Shown here: piece by piece, positions 1 through 8,462 of the stretch
Layout: each line of letters begins with the position of its first letter
Numbering within the stretch: position 1 is the first letter of the stretch
Assembly (NCBI RefSeq): GCF_030546575.1
Contig: NZ_JAUOTN010000011.1
Location: 62,001-126,000, forward strand
Direction of reading: 5' to 3'
Source of the DNA: Pontibacter coccineus
GTDB taxonomy: Bacteria; Bacteroidota; Bacteroidia; Cytophagales; Hymenobacteraceae
Length of the DNA stretch: 64,000 nt
Position numbers and translations under genes: made by a program
The notes under the pieces: generated by a model
Database searches by the model: none
What the model was told of the DNA's origin: nothing
The model's input: only the letters and a program-made list of their open reading frames with translations

Positions 1-1
1 C

Positions 2-187
2 GCATGGGTAACCTGGAGAAGATTAGATGCTCCAACGCTTCTTCCTCCAGTAGAAGGCCTGACCGTACCTACAAGATTGATCTACCCAGTTAACGAGCAA
101 ACACTCAACCCATCAAACAATGCCGCTGCGGCGTCAGCGATTGGTGGTGATGCGAGCTCAACCAAGCTATTCTGGGATGTTAAATAG
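2..187 (+). CDS. C-terminus of a SusD/RagB-family outer-membrane lipoprotein (partial)
   Basis: The window opens inside a reading frame of 61 codons that ends at TAG 185-187. The translated tail contains LIYPVNEQTLNPSNN followed by AAAASAIGGDASSTKLFWD. This pattern of a tyrosine-proline, an NPSN-like turn, an alanine-rich helix, GGD and a final FWD is typical of the last residues of SusD/RagB proteins. Those are surface lipoproteins that cap SusC TonB-dependent transporters and bind glycans or peptides. The partner SusC gene would be expected just upstream, outside the window. A strong hairpin follows 55 bases later. The family call rests on a short tail, so substrate cannot be inferred. Confidence 0.75.
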   Translation, partial: AWVTWRRLDAPTLLPPVEGLTVPTRLIYPVNEQTLNPSNNAAAASAIGGDASSTKLFWDVK

Positions 188-242
188 TAATGATTTATTA
201 ATTGAATTTTAAGAAAACTAGGTAGTAGTCTTCTTCATTGGC

Positions 243-269
243 AAAGGTCTCCGGAATCCGGAGACCTTT
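243..269 (+). terminator. Rho-independent terminator after the SusD-like gene
   Basis: AAAGGTCTCCGG (243-254) pairs perfectly with CCGGAGACCTTT (258-269) around a 3-base loop and is followed by TCTTTTT. It closes the upstream SusD transcript before the TonB-dependent receptor gene. Confidence 0.85.
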
Positions 270-396
270 TCTTTTTATAATAATTCACAGCAACGGCAGT
301 GTCACGCTGAGTTGTTAAAAAGCTTTTAGCTTAATGGTAATTGAATGTCTAAACTTTGTATATTTAAAAAAGTATTTCAACAATATTTCGCTCCAT

Positions 397-2754
397 ATGC
401 CCCGGAAAGCAGTTGCAATTACCCTCTTACTGATGGTCTTCACTTTAAACGCATGGGCCCAATCAGTAAATCCCAGGCAATACAAACTATCCGGAACAGT
501 GAAGGGGATCTGGGGTGAGAGACTGGAAGGCGCTTTTTTAGTGGTTACACCAGGCGGGAAAGGCGTTTTTACCGATAAGCAGGGCCGCTTTTCCTTACTG
601 CTGGAGAAGGGTAGCTACGAGATTGCCTGCCAATACATCGGGATGGCACCGTTCCGGGAGTCAGTTACCATAGCCACTGATAAAGAGGTTGAGTTTACGC
701 TGACACTGGCCAACTTCAAATTAAAAGAGGTAGAGATCACCAGCAGGCCTGTTACGGATGTGAATAACACCCATATGGGCAGTTCGTTCATAGATCAGAA
801 GATGCTGACGCGCATGCCCAAGCTATTGGGAGAAGCCGATGTGTTGCGGAGTGTTTCGGCATTGCCCGGGGTGGTGAATGCAGGCGAAGGAACATCGGGC
901 TTTTTTGTGCGGGGTGGCAGTGCGGACCAGAACCTTGTGCTGATGGACGATGCCCCCTTGTTCAACGCCAACCATTTGTTCGGCTTCTACTCGGTCTACA
1001 ATCCTGATATTCTCAAAAGCTATGAACTGCATCGAAGCGGAATATCGGCCAGGTATGGAGGTAGGATTTCGTCTATTTTGGATGTTAGCCTCCGGGATGG
1101 GAACGAGGAAAAAATGAAGTATGAGATCGGTGTGTCTCCCATCTCGGGCAAGTTCAGCATGGATGGGCCTCTGTCTGACAAACTCACCTTCCTGGCTGCT
1201 GTCAGAGGAGCGTTCCCAGGCTACATCATGAAGCTGTTCCCCAACAGGAATATCAAAAACAGCTCCGGTCATTTTTATGACGGTAACCTGAAGTTTAAGT
1301 ATAAGCTGAACGCAAAGAATACCGTCAGTTTCTCAGGTTACCACAGTGCGGATGGCTTCAAATTTCCGAACGACACGACCTATCAATGGAAAAACACACT
1401 GGGAACGCTCAAATGGAGTCATCTTTTCAACAACAACTTTTCAGGTATAGCCACAGTCGTTAAGAGCAACTACGTCAATAAGGTCGAAGGGATAGCTGTC
1501 GGGGAAGAGTTTGCGCTTAACTCAGGTATAGACCTGACACAGCTAAAGCTTGACTTTGGTTACTTCGGACTTGAAAACCATCAACTTGACTTTGGGGCCG
1601 ACGCATCTGTATACGTCATTGAGCCGGGAGAATTAGTGCCGTACGGCAGTTCAAGCCTTAACCCGCGCCAATTGGAAAGCGACAAAGGATATGAAACATC
1701 CGTCTACCTAAATGATGAAATGACACTTACCGACAGGCTGTCGATGTCAGTGGGGCTACGCTTCTCTCAGTTTGCGAAAATAGGGCCTTCGGATACTTAT
1801 GTTTATGCAGAGGGGCAGCCCAAGAGTGATGTGAATATTGTCGATACGCTTTCCTATAGTGCAGGGAAGGTGGTGCAAACCTACTATGGGCTTGAGCCAC
1901 GGGCGTCCTTCAAGTATTCTTTAACTGACAATACATCTTTTAAAGCAGGCTATAGCAGAACCAGACAGTATATTCAGATCATCTCAAACACAGCCGCCAT
2001 TACGCCGGTGGATGTCTGGAAGCTGTCTAACAACCACATAGAGCCTCAGGTGGCAGACCAGCTGTCTTTGGGGTATTTTTACTCAGATCCGGAGAGTTGG
2101 TATGACCTCAGTTGGGAGGTATATTATAAAAAACTTTATAACCAGGTCGATTACAAAGATGGGGCAACGCTGCTGCTCAACCCCACACTCGAATCGGATT
2201 TGTTGTTCGGAGATGGTGAGGCCTACGGCTCTGAATGGATGCTGAAAAAGAACCAGGGACGACTTACAGGGTGGGTCAGTCTGACGTACTCCAGGTCTTT
2301 TAGAACGATAGCGGGCAATACCGAAGCAGAAACCATCAACGGCGGGAAAGCCTATCCATCTAATTACGATAAACCCGTCAACCTAAATGTCTTTGCTGAT
2401 TATCACCTTTGGCCAAAATGGAAAGTGACGGCAAACTTCACCTATACCACCGGCAGGCCGGTTACGGCCGCGGACTCCTGGTATTGGTACCAGGGACAGA
2501 TATTCGCCAACTACGCAGGCCGAAATCAGGAGCGAATGCCCGACTATCACCGCCTGGATGTGTCCCTGAATCGTGAAATTATCAAAAGAGGCAAGGCAGA
2601 GTACAGTGGCAGCTTCTCCATTTATAACCTGTATGGCCGAAAGAACGCTTACTCCATGCTATACCAGCATCACTACGGAGAGGCACCGGGGGCGTATAAG
2701 CTGGCTGTGATCGGCGCTCCTATACCTTCAATCAATTTTAATGTTAAATTCTAA
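397..2754 (+). CDS. TonB-dependent receptor with N-terminal carboxypeptidase-regulatory-like domain
   Basis: Outer-membrane active transporter of about 785 residues. I start it at ATG 397 because the signal peptide (MPRKAVAITLLLMVFTLNAWAQ) begins there; the longer frame from 334 adds 21 residues that do not look like a leader. After the signal come a beta-sandwich of the CarboxypepD_reg type (about residues 28-105, containing GTVKGIWGERLEGA and FTDKQGRF), a plug domain (about 140-220, with LPGVVN and GGSADQNLVLMDD), and a long beta-barrel ending in INFNVKF with the terminal aromatic expected for BAM insertion. Its stop overlaps the start of a DUF4249 lipoprotein, a common pairing in Bacteroidota. 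It is not an obvious SusC, and no SusD follows. The substrate is unknown. Confidence 0.9.
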   Translation: MPRKAVAITLLLMVFTLNAWAQSVNPRQYKLSGTVKGIWGERLEGAFLVVTPGGKGVFTDKQGRFSLLLEKGSYEIACQYIGMAPFRESVTIATDKEVEFTLTLANFKLKEVEITSRPVTDVNNTHMGSSFIDQKMLTRMPKLLGEADVLRSVSALPGVVNAGEGTSGFFVRGGSADQNLVLMDDAPLFNANHLFGFYSVYNPDILKSYELHRSGISARYGGRISSILDVSLRDGNEEKMKYEIGVSPISGKFSMDGPLSDKLTFLAAVRGAFPGYIMKLFPNRNIKNSSGHFYDGNLKFKYKLNAKNTVSFSGYHSADGFKFPNDTTYQWKNTLGTLKWSHLFNNNFSGIATVVKSNYVNKVEGIAVGEEFALNSGIDLTQLKLDFGYFGLENHQLDFGADASVYVIEPGELVPYGSSSLNPRQLESDKGYETSVYLNDEMTLTDRLSMSVGLRFSQFAKIGPSDTYVYAEGQPKSDVNIVDTLSYSAGKVVQTYYGLEPRASFKYSLTDNTSFKAGYSRTRQYIQIISNTAAITPVDVWKLSNNHIEPQVADQLSLGYFYSDPESWYDLSWEVYYKKLYNQVDYKDGATLLLNPTLESDLLFGDGEAYGSEWMLKKNQGRLTGWVSLTYSRSFRTIAGNTEAETINGGKAYPSNYDKPVNLNVFADYHLWPKWKVTANFTYTTGRPVTAADSWYWYQGQIFANYAGRNQERMPDYHRLDVSLNREIIKRGKAEYSGSFSIYNLYGRKNAYSMLYQHHYGEAPGAYKLAVIGAPIPSINFNVKF

Positions 2755-3791
2755 TGCGTATGCTACGAAGGTTGCTGCCATTTTTCCTGTTGCTTCTCAT
2801 GGGTTGTATCGACCCGGTTGATACAGACCTGAATACCCAAAAAAAGCATTTGGTAGTTGAGGGTTACTTTACAAATGAAGCCAGGCTGAACTATGTCCGG
2901 CTAAGTTATTCCCAGCCCCACTCATCCCCTTATAATGAGTTTGAAGAAAAGGCGATTGTGACTGTGACAAGTAATGAAGGGGAGTGGCACCTATTTTCGT
3001 ATGACAAGGCAGGATATTATTACCCTACTGGTAATGGCGAAGCAATAGGAGTTCCCGGCCATACCTACACACTCAACATCACAGTAGGTGATCAGCTTTA
3101 CCAGTCGGAGCCGGTTGTTATGAAAGAGCCGATAGCGATCGACGCTGTTCAATTTGAGGTTGCTGAGCAGACATTTGCCTTTCCGGGAGAGCGTGAACAG
3201 CAATTACTTCCGGGGTATAACGTGCTGGTGGATTACAGTGATCCGGCAGAAGAAAAGAATTTCCTGCGTTGGTCTTTCACTACCCAATACGAGGTCAGGA
3301 CGCAGCCCCAGGATTACATTCACCCCTTCACCGGGCTCCCTGCACCCAAGGATTGCTGCGTGCAGTGCTTCCTGGAGGAAAGGCTGGAGCAGCTCAAAGT
3401 GATAGACGACCGTTTGACCAATGGAAAGCAGGTGCTCCGTCAGAATGTGCTCTTCATGCCTTTTGAGAAATATCTGGGCGTGAAGAACAAACTCACGCTG
3501 TACCAGCATTCGATCAGCGAAGAGGCTTATAATTTCTTCCGCATTCTGGAGCAGCAGAAGCTCGCCACGGGCACTGTGTTTGATCCGCCTCCGGCCGAAG
3601 TGAAAGGGAACATCACCAGTGTAAACAATGAAAATGAGCAGGTGATCGGCTTTTTCGATGTCTCCGGAGTGAGCACCAGGCAGGTGACCATTTTGCGCAA
3701 TGATATTGACTATCCTTTCGCCCCGTTCCGCTACCCCGACGATTGCCTGGTAATAAAGAATGCTACCATGGTTATACCGGAAGGCTGGTAG
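2754..3791 (+). CDS. DUF4249 domain-containing lipoprotein
   Basis: A 345-residue protein whose ATG overlaps the stop of the preceding TonB-dependent receptor (TAATG), so the two are translationally coupled. The N-terminus is a lipoprotein signal with lipobox LMGC (Cys18). The body resembles DUF4249: an early VVEGYFTNEARLNYVRLSYSQ region, then beta-rich sequence, a cysteine pair (DCCVQC, about residue 200) and a late DVSGVSTRQVTI segment. DUF4249 proteins usually sit beside TonB-dependent receptors and probably act as surface-exposed or periplasmic partners, but their biochemical role is not established. No catalytic motif is visible. Confidence 0.82.
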   Translation: MRMLRRLLPFFLLLLMGCIDPVDTDLNTQKKHLVVEGYFTNEARLNYVRLSYSQPHSSPYNEFEEKAIVTVTSNEGEWHLFSYDKAGYYYPTGNGEAIGVPGHTYTLNITVGDQLYQSEPVVMKEPIAIDAVQFEVAEQTFAFPGEREQQLLPGYNVLVDYSDPAEEKNFLRWSFTTQYEVRTQPQDYIHPFTGLPAPKDCCVQCFLEERLEQLKVIDDRLTNGKQVLRQNVLFMPFEKYLGVKNKLTLYQHSISEEAYNFFRILEQQKLATGTVFDPPPAEVKGNITSVNNENEQVIGFFDVSGVSTRQVTILRNDIDYPFAPFRYPDDCLVIKNATMVIPEGW

Positions 3792-3860
3792 AAGACAAAC
3801 ACTGATGTCAGGAAAGGGGCTAACCCAATTCCAGCCTTGCAAAAAGATCTTTCAGAGAAA

Positions 3861-4577
3861 TTACTTATAGATCAGAAACACCGCCGGCTGCTTGTGTATG
3901 TCCGGCAGCTTACCTTTCCATTCGGCGATGGTTTTGGTCTGGATGAACTCATGTTCGGGCGAGGTGATGTTGGCTGCAATGCAGAGGCGGGTGCCGCCAC
4001 TGAGCGTCTGCACCAAGTCCTCAAGTAGTTTGTTGTTGCGGTAGGGAGTCTCCATAAAGATTTGCGTCTGGTCCCGCTGCAGCATCTCCTTCTCCAGGTT
4101 GCGCAGCGCCTGCAGCCGCGGTCCTTTCTCAATAGGCAGGTAGCCATGGAAGGCGAATCGCTGTCCGTTGAATCCGCTGGCCATCAGGCTGAGCAGAATA
4201 GCCGACGGACCGGCAAAAGGGACTACCCGTATACCTTTCTGATGCGCATACTTTGCCACTTCAGCACCAGGGTCAGCTATACCTGGGCACCCTGCTTCTG
4301 AGATGATTCCTGCGTCTATACCTTGCTCCAGCAGTGGCTTGAGCGAGGCCTGCACCTGAGCGGGCGTAGCATCCTTATCGACCTGCACGAAGTTGAGCTG
4401 CTCAATTACCAGCTCCGGGCAAATGCTTTTGACAAAGCGACGGGCGGTGCGCAGGTTCTCCACAATAAAATAAGTCAGCCGCTGCACCGTGTCCTTCACC
4501 TGAGGCGATATCACCTGGTCAGCTGTGTCGTCTGCCAGTATGGTCGGAATCAGGTAAAGCGTGCCGGTCTTCTTCAT
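3861..4577 (-). CDS. SAM-dependent methyltransferase, tetrapyrrole-methylase fold (RsmI-like paralogue)
   Basis: A 238-residue protein beginning TGTLYLIPTILADD, with a central SEAGCPGIADPGAEVA (about 93-108) and a FAGPSAILLSLMASGF segment. These are the signature loops of the tetrapyrrole (corrin/porphyrin) methylase fold shared by CobA-type enzymes and the 16S rRNA 2'-O-methyltransferase RsmI. Classical RsmI begins with LYLVxTPIGN; the different N-terminus here marks a second RsmI-like subfamily found in Bacteroidota whose substrate I cannot state. The gene stands alone on the minus strand, convergent with the DUF4249 gene, with small repeats and a long hairpin upstream. Confidence 0.8.
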   Translation of the reverse strand: MKKTGTLYLIPTILADDTADQVISPQVKDTVQRLTYFIVENLRTARRFVKSICPELVIEQLNFVQVDKDATPAQVQASLKPLLEQGIDAGIISEAGCPGIADPGAEVAKYAHQKGIRVVPFAGPSAILLSLMASGFNGQRFAFHGYLPIEKGPRLQALRNLEKEMLQRDQTQIFMETPYRNNKLLEDLVQTLSGGTRLCIAANITSPEHEFIQTKTIAEWKGKLPDIHKQPAVFLIYK

Positions 4578-4584
4578 GGTGATT

Positions 4585-4616
4585 TTAATTTGTTGGATGG
4601 TTAAATTGTTGAATGG
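4585..4616. repeat. Two adjacent 16-bp direct repeats
   Basis: TTAATTTGTTGGATGG (4585-4600) is followed directly by TTAAATTGTTGAATGG (4601-4616), with 14 of 16 positions identical. It lies immediately upstream of the methyltransferase start. From memory, short AT-rich repeats of this style occur between genes in related Cytophagales. Confidence 0.7.
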
Positions 4617-4639
4617 CCATACTTGTTGTGTTGGCTATA

Positions 4640-4684
4640 CCTGACAGCAAAGCCGCAGCTTTAGGCCACGGCTTTGCTGTCAGG
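4640..4684. repeat. Intergenic 16-bp perfect inverted repeat (hairpin)
   Basis: CCTGACAGCAAAGCCG (4640-4655) and CGGCTTTGCTGTCAGG (4669-4684) are perfect complements around a 13-base loop. There is no T-tract on either side, so it is not a canonical terminator, although it lies downstream of the minus-strand hydrolase gene. The outer edge touches a TATACCT motif copy at 4636-4642. Confidence 0.8.
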
Positions 4685-4871
4685 ATCTTTGTATGGGGCC
4701 CTACCCCAGGAATTTGCAGGATCGTTCTTGCCCTTGTAGCTGTGCGCATTCCTGCAAGTGTCTAGTCTAATGACAGAAGCATGGAAACACAATGTATCGC
4801 GTCTCTACATCGGACTCCGGCGGGTAAAGTATAAATCTGGTTTCAGAAATCCTGAAAATCCTGATCCATCC

Positions 4872-5642
4872 TTAATTAGTATCCAGGAACCTGGTTACCA
4901 GATCGTATACCTTGTCCGGCGCTTCGGCGTGTACCCAGTGGCCGGCTTCAGGTATAGTCTCCACTTCTACAAGCGTAAACAAGCGCTCAATGCTGCCATA
5001 CACATCTTCGGGCAGGATGTAGCGCGAACGGCCGCCTTTGATGAAGAGCGTGTTTTTCTTGAAGGGCGTATCGGAGGTAATAGGAGCCGCTACTTTCTCG
5101 TAGTTCTTTTCGATTGCATCAAGGTTCATGCGCCAGCCGAAGGTATTGTCTTCTTTGCGATACAGGTTCTTCATCAGGAACAGGCGCACTGACTCCTCCG
5201 GGATTGATTTGGCCAGTTGCTTGTCCACATCGCCGCGGCTGGTCACGTTGCTCAGGTCCACCGACTGCAGCGCATCGATGATCTCGTCGTGGTGCGGCGG
5301 GTAGGCCTTCGGGGCAATGTCGACCACGATCAGCTTGGTGAGACGGGTGGGGTATTTCAGCGCATAGTTCATGGCCACTTTGCCACCCATGGAGTGTCCC
5401 ATAATGGCTGGCGTCGGGATTTGCAGCTCGTCCACCAGGCGCAGCACATCCTCGGCCATCGCGTCGTAGTTGTGCTCTTCGCTGTGCGGGGAGCGGCCGT
5501 GATTGCGCAGGTCTACCAGAAATACATTATAGTGCTCGGCCAGTCGCTTGGCCAGCGTTGCCCAGTTATCCAATGTGCCAAACAGCCCGTGCAAAATCAG
5601 CAACGGCTGGCCATGGCCCATTTCCTTGTAGTGTAGTTTCAT
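4872..5642 (-). CDS. Alpha/beta-fold hydrolase (YbfF-like esterase)
   Basis: A 256-residue cytosolic hydrolase. I use the ATG at 5642 because the fold starts there (MKLHYKEMGHGQPLLILHG); a longer frame to 5669 adds nine unlikely residues. Visible elements are the oxyanion-hole HGLFG (18-22), LRNHGRS after strand 4, the nucleophile elbow GHSMGG with Ser84, and a C-terminal EAGHWVHAE carrying the catalytic His. This layout matches the YbfF/BioH-like esterases acting on short acyl esters or thioesters. The real substrate is unknown. It is a single gene with no operon partner. Confidence 0.85.
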   Translation of the reverse strand: MKLHYKEMGHGQPLLILHGLFGTLDNWATLAKRLAEHYNVFLVDLRNHGRSPHSEEHNYDAMAEDVLRLVDELQIPTPAIMGHSMGGKVAMNYALKYPTRLTKLIVVDIAPKAYPPHHDEIIDALQSVDLSNVTSRGDVDKQLAKSIPEESVRLFLMKNLYRKEDNTFGWRMNLDAIEKNYEKVAAPITSDTPFKKNTLFIKGGRSRYILPEDVYGSIERLFTLVEVETIPEAGHWVHAEAPDKVYDLVTRFLDTN

Positions 5643-5749
5643 GTTTTTCTGAGGTCTGTTAAAGATCAATATTGATTAATACCTTACGGAGTTAGTGCGA
5701 AGGTTGATATATGTCTTTGGTGCTGAAGCAGCTAAAATAGAATGGGCAG

Positions 5750-6238
5750 CTAAGCATAAGTGACAAGCTTGTCTTCTAAAGCTATGCTGTGCCTGATTTT
5801 TTCCCTTCCAACCGTTTCATTCAGGTATAGCACAAAAGACGTAGCCTCTCCGCTTTTCACCAGATCTGATAAATCCAGTACGAGTTTACCACCTCTATAC
5901 TGTACAATGGCGATAGTTGTATTTCTGAGCGCAACTGTTATGGCAGCTATCCCCGCAAATGCAGGAATTACAGGTACTACTATTTCCTCTATATAAATTC
6001 TTCCGCCTTCCTCAGAGTAGAAAAAATCGTAAATAATGGAGGTGTAGTAGGCAGAAAAGCCAAGGCAGGCAACGCCAAAAAGTAATAGGAATAGCCAATT
6101 TTTGATAGCTTTTCCACGCCTTATTACTACAGAAGTAACATCTGCAGAGGCGACGGATTTATAGTTATACCTGCTGCGCAAGAGGTGTATGCCGCTGTCG
6201 CTAATACCAAACTGCTCAGTACAGAAACGATACTTCAT
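5750..6238 (-). CDS. Hypothetical membrane protein downstream of selD
   Basis: About 162 residues from ATG 6238 (a GTG at 6250 is also possible). The N-terminal 45 residues are soluble (MKYRFCTEQFGISDSGIHLL). Two membrane segments follow, near NWLFLLLFGVACLGFSAYY and VVPVIPAFAGIAAITVAL, then a soluble tail of about 50 residues with beta-like pattern (TIAIVQYRGGKLVLDLSDL). The layout looks like a small PH-like membrane protein, but I do not recognise a named family. It starts about 15 bases after the selD stop on the same strand, so it is probably co-transcribed with the selenium genes; a functional link is unproven. Confidence 0.65.
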   Translation of the reverse strand: MKYRFCTEQFGISDSGIHLLRSRYNYKSVASADVTSVVIRRGKAIKNWLFLLLFGVACLGFSAYYTSIIYDFFYSEEGGRIYIEEIVVPVIPAFAGIAAITVALRNTTIAIVQYRGGKLVLDLSDLVKSGEATSFVLYLNETVGREKIRHSIALEDKLVTYA

Positions 6239-6253
6239 CTGTAATTCCACTGA

Positions 6254-7309
6254 TTAGTTAAACACCTTAATCAGCTTCTCTTCGCTGCCACGCTCTTTCA
6301 ACACGCCCAGCGGCTGAAGTTGCAAACCGTACCTCTCAAACAGCTGCAGCACTTCTTCGCGGCCGCTCGGGTCCACGGCTACCAGCAGACCACCGCTGGT
6401 TTGCGGGTCGCAGAGCAGGTGCTTCTGGTCTGGGGTGAGCTCGGCTATTTTGTGTCCGTAGCTGTCGAAGTTGCGGTGGGTGCCGCCAGGTATGGCTTTT
6501 TGCGCCAGGTAGTCCAGTGCCTCCGGTATAACCGGCACTTTATCGAAGTATACCTCAGCGGTCAGGTTGCTGCCTTCGCACATTTCGGAGAGGTGGCCCA
6601 GCAGACCAAAACCCGTCACGTCTGTCATGGCTTTCACCTGCGGCAGCTGACCCAGGTCTGCACCTATTTTGTTGAGCTGCATCATCTGCTGCGGGGCCAG
6701 GTGCACGTGCTCTGGCTTCAGGATCGCTTTCTTCTGCGCGGTGGTCAGGATGCCCACGCCCAACGGTTTGGTCAGGTATAGCTCGCAGCCAGCTGTGGCG
6801 GTGTCGTTGCGTTTCAGGTTCGGGATATCTAGCATGCCGGTCACGGCCAGCCCGAAGATGGGCTCCGGACTGTCGATGCTGTGGCCACCCGCCAACGGTA
6901 TACCTGCTTCGTGGCAAATACTGCGGCTACCTTCGATCACGCGCTTAGCTACCTCCGGGGCCAGTTTGTCAATCGGCCAGCCCAGCACGGCAATGGCCAT
7001 GGTCGGGGTGCCGCCCATGGCGTACACATCCGAAATGGCGTTGGCGGAGGCGATGCGGCCGAAATCGTAGGCGTCGTCCACGATCGGCATGAAGAAATCG
7101 GTGGTGCTGATGACGGCGCGGCCGTTGCCGATGTCGTACACGGCGGCATCATCGCGGGAGCTGTTGCCCACCAGCAGCTTGTCGTTTTCGGGGTAATGGA
7201 TATCGGTGTGCAGGATCTTGTCGAGCACTTTGGGGGATATCTTGCAGCCGCAGCCAGCACCGTGGCTGTACTGGGTGAGTTTTATGTCTTGGGTGTTGGT
7301 ATTTTCCAT
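6254..7309 (-). CDS. selD: Selenide, water dikinase (selenophosphate synthetase)
   Basis: Makes selenophosphate from selenide and ATP. From ATG 7309 the protein has 351 residues; upstream in-frame ATGs at 7333/7330 would add a short non-conserved leader. The N-terminal LTQYSHGAGCGCKISP motif is nearly identical to E. coli SelD; Cys20 and Lys23 correspond to catalytic Cys17 and Lys20, so this is the cysteine form, not a selenoprotein. Further family motifs include SSRDDAAVY, STTDFFMPIVDD, AGGHSID and DVTGFGLLGHL. It lies directly downstream of mnmH, which uses selenophosphate on tRNA. No selA, selB or tRNA-Sec is visible in the window. Confidence 0.95.
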   Translation of the reverse strand: MENTNTQDIKLTQYSHGAGCGCKISPKVLDKILHTDIHYPENDKLLVGNSSRDDAAVYDIGNGRAVISTTDFFMPIVDDAYDFGRIASANAISDVYAMGGTPTMAIAVLGWPIDKLAPEVAKRVIEGSRSICHEAGIPLAGGHSIDSPEPIFGLAVTGMLDIPNLKRNDTATAGCELYLTKPLGVGILTTAQKKAILKPEHVHLAPQQMMQLNKIGADLGQLPQVKAMTDVTGFGLLGHLSEMCEGSNLTAEVYFDKVPVIPEALDYLAQKAIPGGTHRNFDSYGHKIAELTPDQKHLLCDPQTSGGLLVAVDPSGREEVLQLFERYGLQLQPLGVLKERGSEEKLIKVFN

Positions 7310-7428
7310 TGTAAGTAAGTTGTTGTTCATCACAGGTATAGCAGTATCGATACCTGTAATGTATTGCTGCTAAGTCATTTAATCTGGCTGTTCGTGTGCC
7401 TTCTGTCTCAGGTACTATGTCCGGGGCA

Positions 7429-8460
7429 TTATTTAATCAGCTTGTGCTGTTTCGCGAATTCAACCAGACGCTGGGCGTTTTCTTCCGGGTTCAAGGTTTC
7501 CAGGGGCAGGCGCAGCACCGTTTGCTTTTTGACCAGTTCGTAGGTATATGCTTTGTCGTAATAGGTCAGGGCAATGTCGACCATCTTTTCCATATCACCA
7601 ACCGAGATGGCTTCAATGGCCTCTTTTGTGGCCAATCCGCCCAGCCGTTTCTTTATTCTGAGTATGGCCGCCTCCAGCAAAGCCGGGTCAGTGCGACAGT
7701 ACTCCTCGGCCAGCTTCTGTATACGCAGGGTCTTCGGAACCTCGAGCACAATGGCCGGGGCCTCCTGCATTTTATTGAAAAGAGACTTGGGCATCTGCAC
7801 CCTCCCGATGCCGATGCTTTCGTCTTCCAGCCATAGTGGCTTTTGATCGTCCAGTTCGAGCAAGGCCATACCTAACAGGTTCTCAAAGTGCTCTGTGCTG
7901 GGCTGCGGCACCATGCCGATGCTGCCGAAAGCAGAGCCTTTGTGACTGGCCAGCCCCTCAAGATCGATGACCTGCTGACCGTTTTGTTGCAGGTAGGAGA
8001 GTAGGTCGGTTTTGCCGCTTCCGGTATTGCCGCTGATGATGAGCACCGGGCGCTCGCGCTCAAACTGCTCGTGCATGTACTGCCGGTACGCTTTGTAGCC
8101 ACCCTGCAGCAGGTATACCTGAAAGCCCGAGAAATCGAGCAGCCAGGCCATGTGCCCGCTGCGCATGCCGCCCCGCCAGCAATGCACCAGCACCTCTTTG
8201 GTCGGAGCCAGCTTCTCTGCTTCCCGCACAAACCCTGACATCTTGGTACCAAACAGGTCGAGCCCAATCAGCACAGCCGGATCGTGCCCCTGCTGCTTGT
8301 AGGCTGTACCTACCGTAGCCCGCTCCTCATCCGAGAAAATAGGAAAGCTCCGGGCCTGGGGTATGCGGCCGATGGCGTACTCTTTGGGTGCGCGGGCGTC
8401 CAGCACAGGCAACTGCTTCGCTTTCGTCAGGAATTCCTGTATCGTGATGGTATTGACCAC
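7429..8460 (-). CDS. mnmH: tRNA 2-selenouridine synthase
   Basis: Converts 2-thiouridine at the wobble position of some tRNAs to 2-selenouridine, through a geranylated intermediate, using selenophosphate. The 343-residue protein has an N-terminal rhodanese domain (about 1-120) with the conserved catalytic Cys94 in HCWRGGMRSGHM, followed by a P-loop domain with GNTGSGKT (144-151). Its stop is two bases from nothing upstream but pdxJ: the start at 8460 lies 2 bp after the pdxJ stop, so the pair is one operon, with selD following 119 bp later. Together selD and mnmH are sufficient for the tRNA selenation pathway. A CAGGTATACCTG palindrome lies inside the gene at 8110-8121. Confidence 0.95.
   Translation of the reverse strand: MVNTITIQEFLTKAKQLPVLDARAPKEYAIGRIPQARSFPIFSDEERATVGTAYKQQGHDPAVLIGLDLFGTKMSGFVREAEKLAPTKEVLVHCWRGGMRSGHMAWLLDFSGFQVYLLQGGYKAYRQYMHEQFERERPVLIISGNTGSGKTDLLSYLQQNGQQVIDLEGLASHKGSAFGSIGMVPQPSTEHFENLLGMALLELDDQKPLWLEDESIGIGRVQMPKSLFNKMQEAPAIVLEVPKTLRIQKLAEEYCRTDPALLEAAILRIKKRLGGLATKEAIEAISVGDMEKMVDIALTYYDKAYTYELVKKQTVLRLPLETLNPEENAQRLVEFAKQHKLIK
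8110..8121. repeat. CAGGTATACCTG palindrome inside mnmH
   Basis: A perfect 12-bp palindrome formed by two overlapping copies of the dispersed AGGTATA motif in opposite orientation, located within coding sequence. Confidence 0.8.
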
Positions 8461-8462
8461 AA

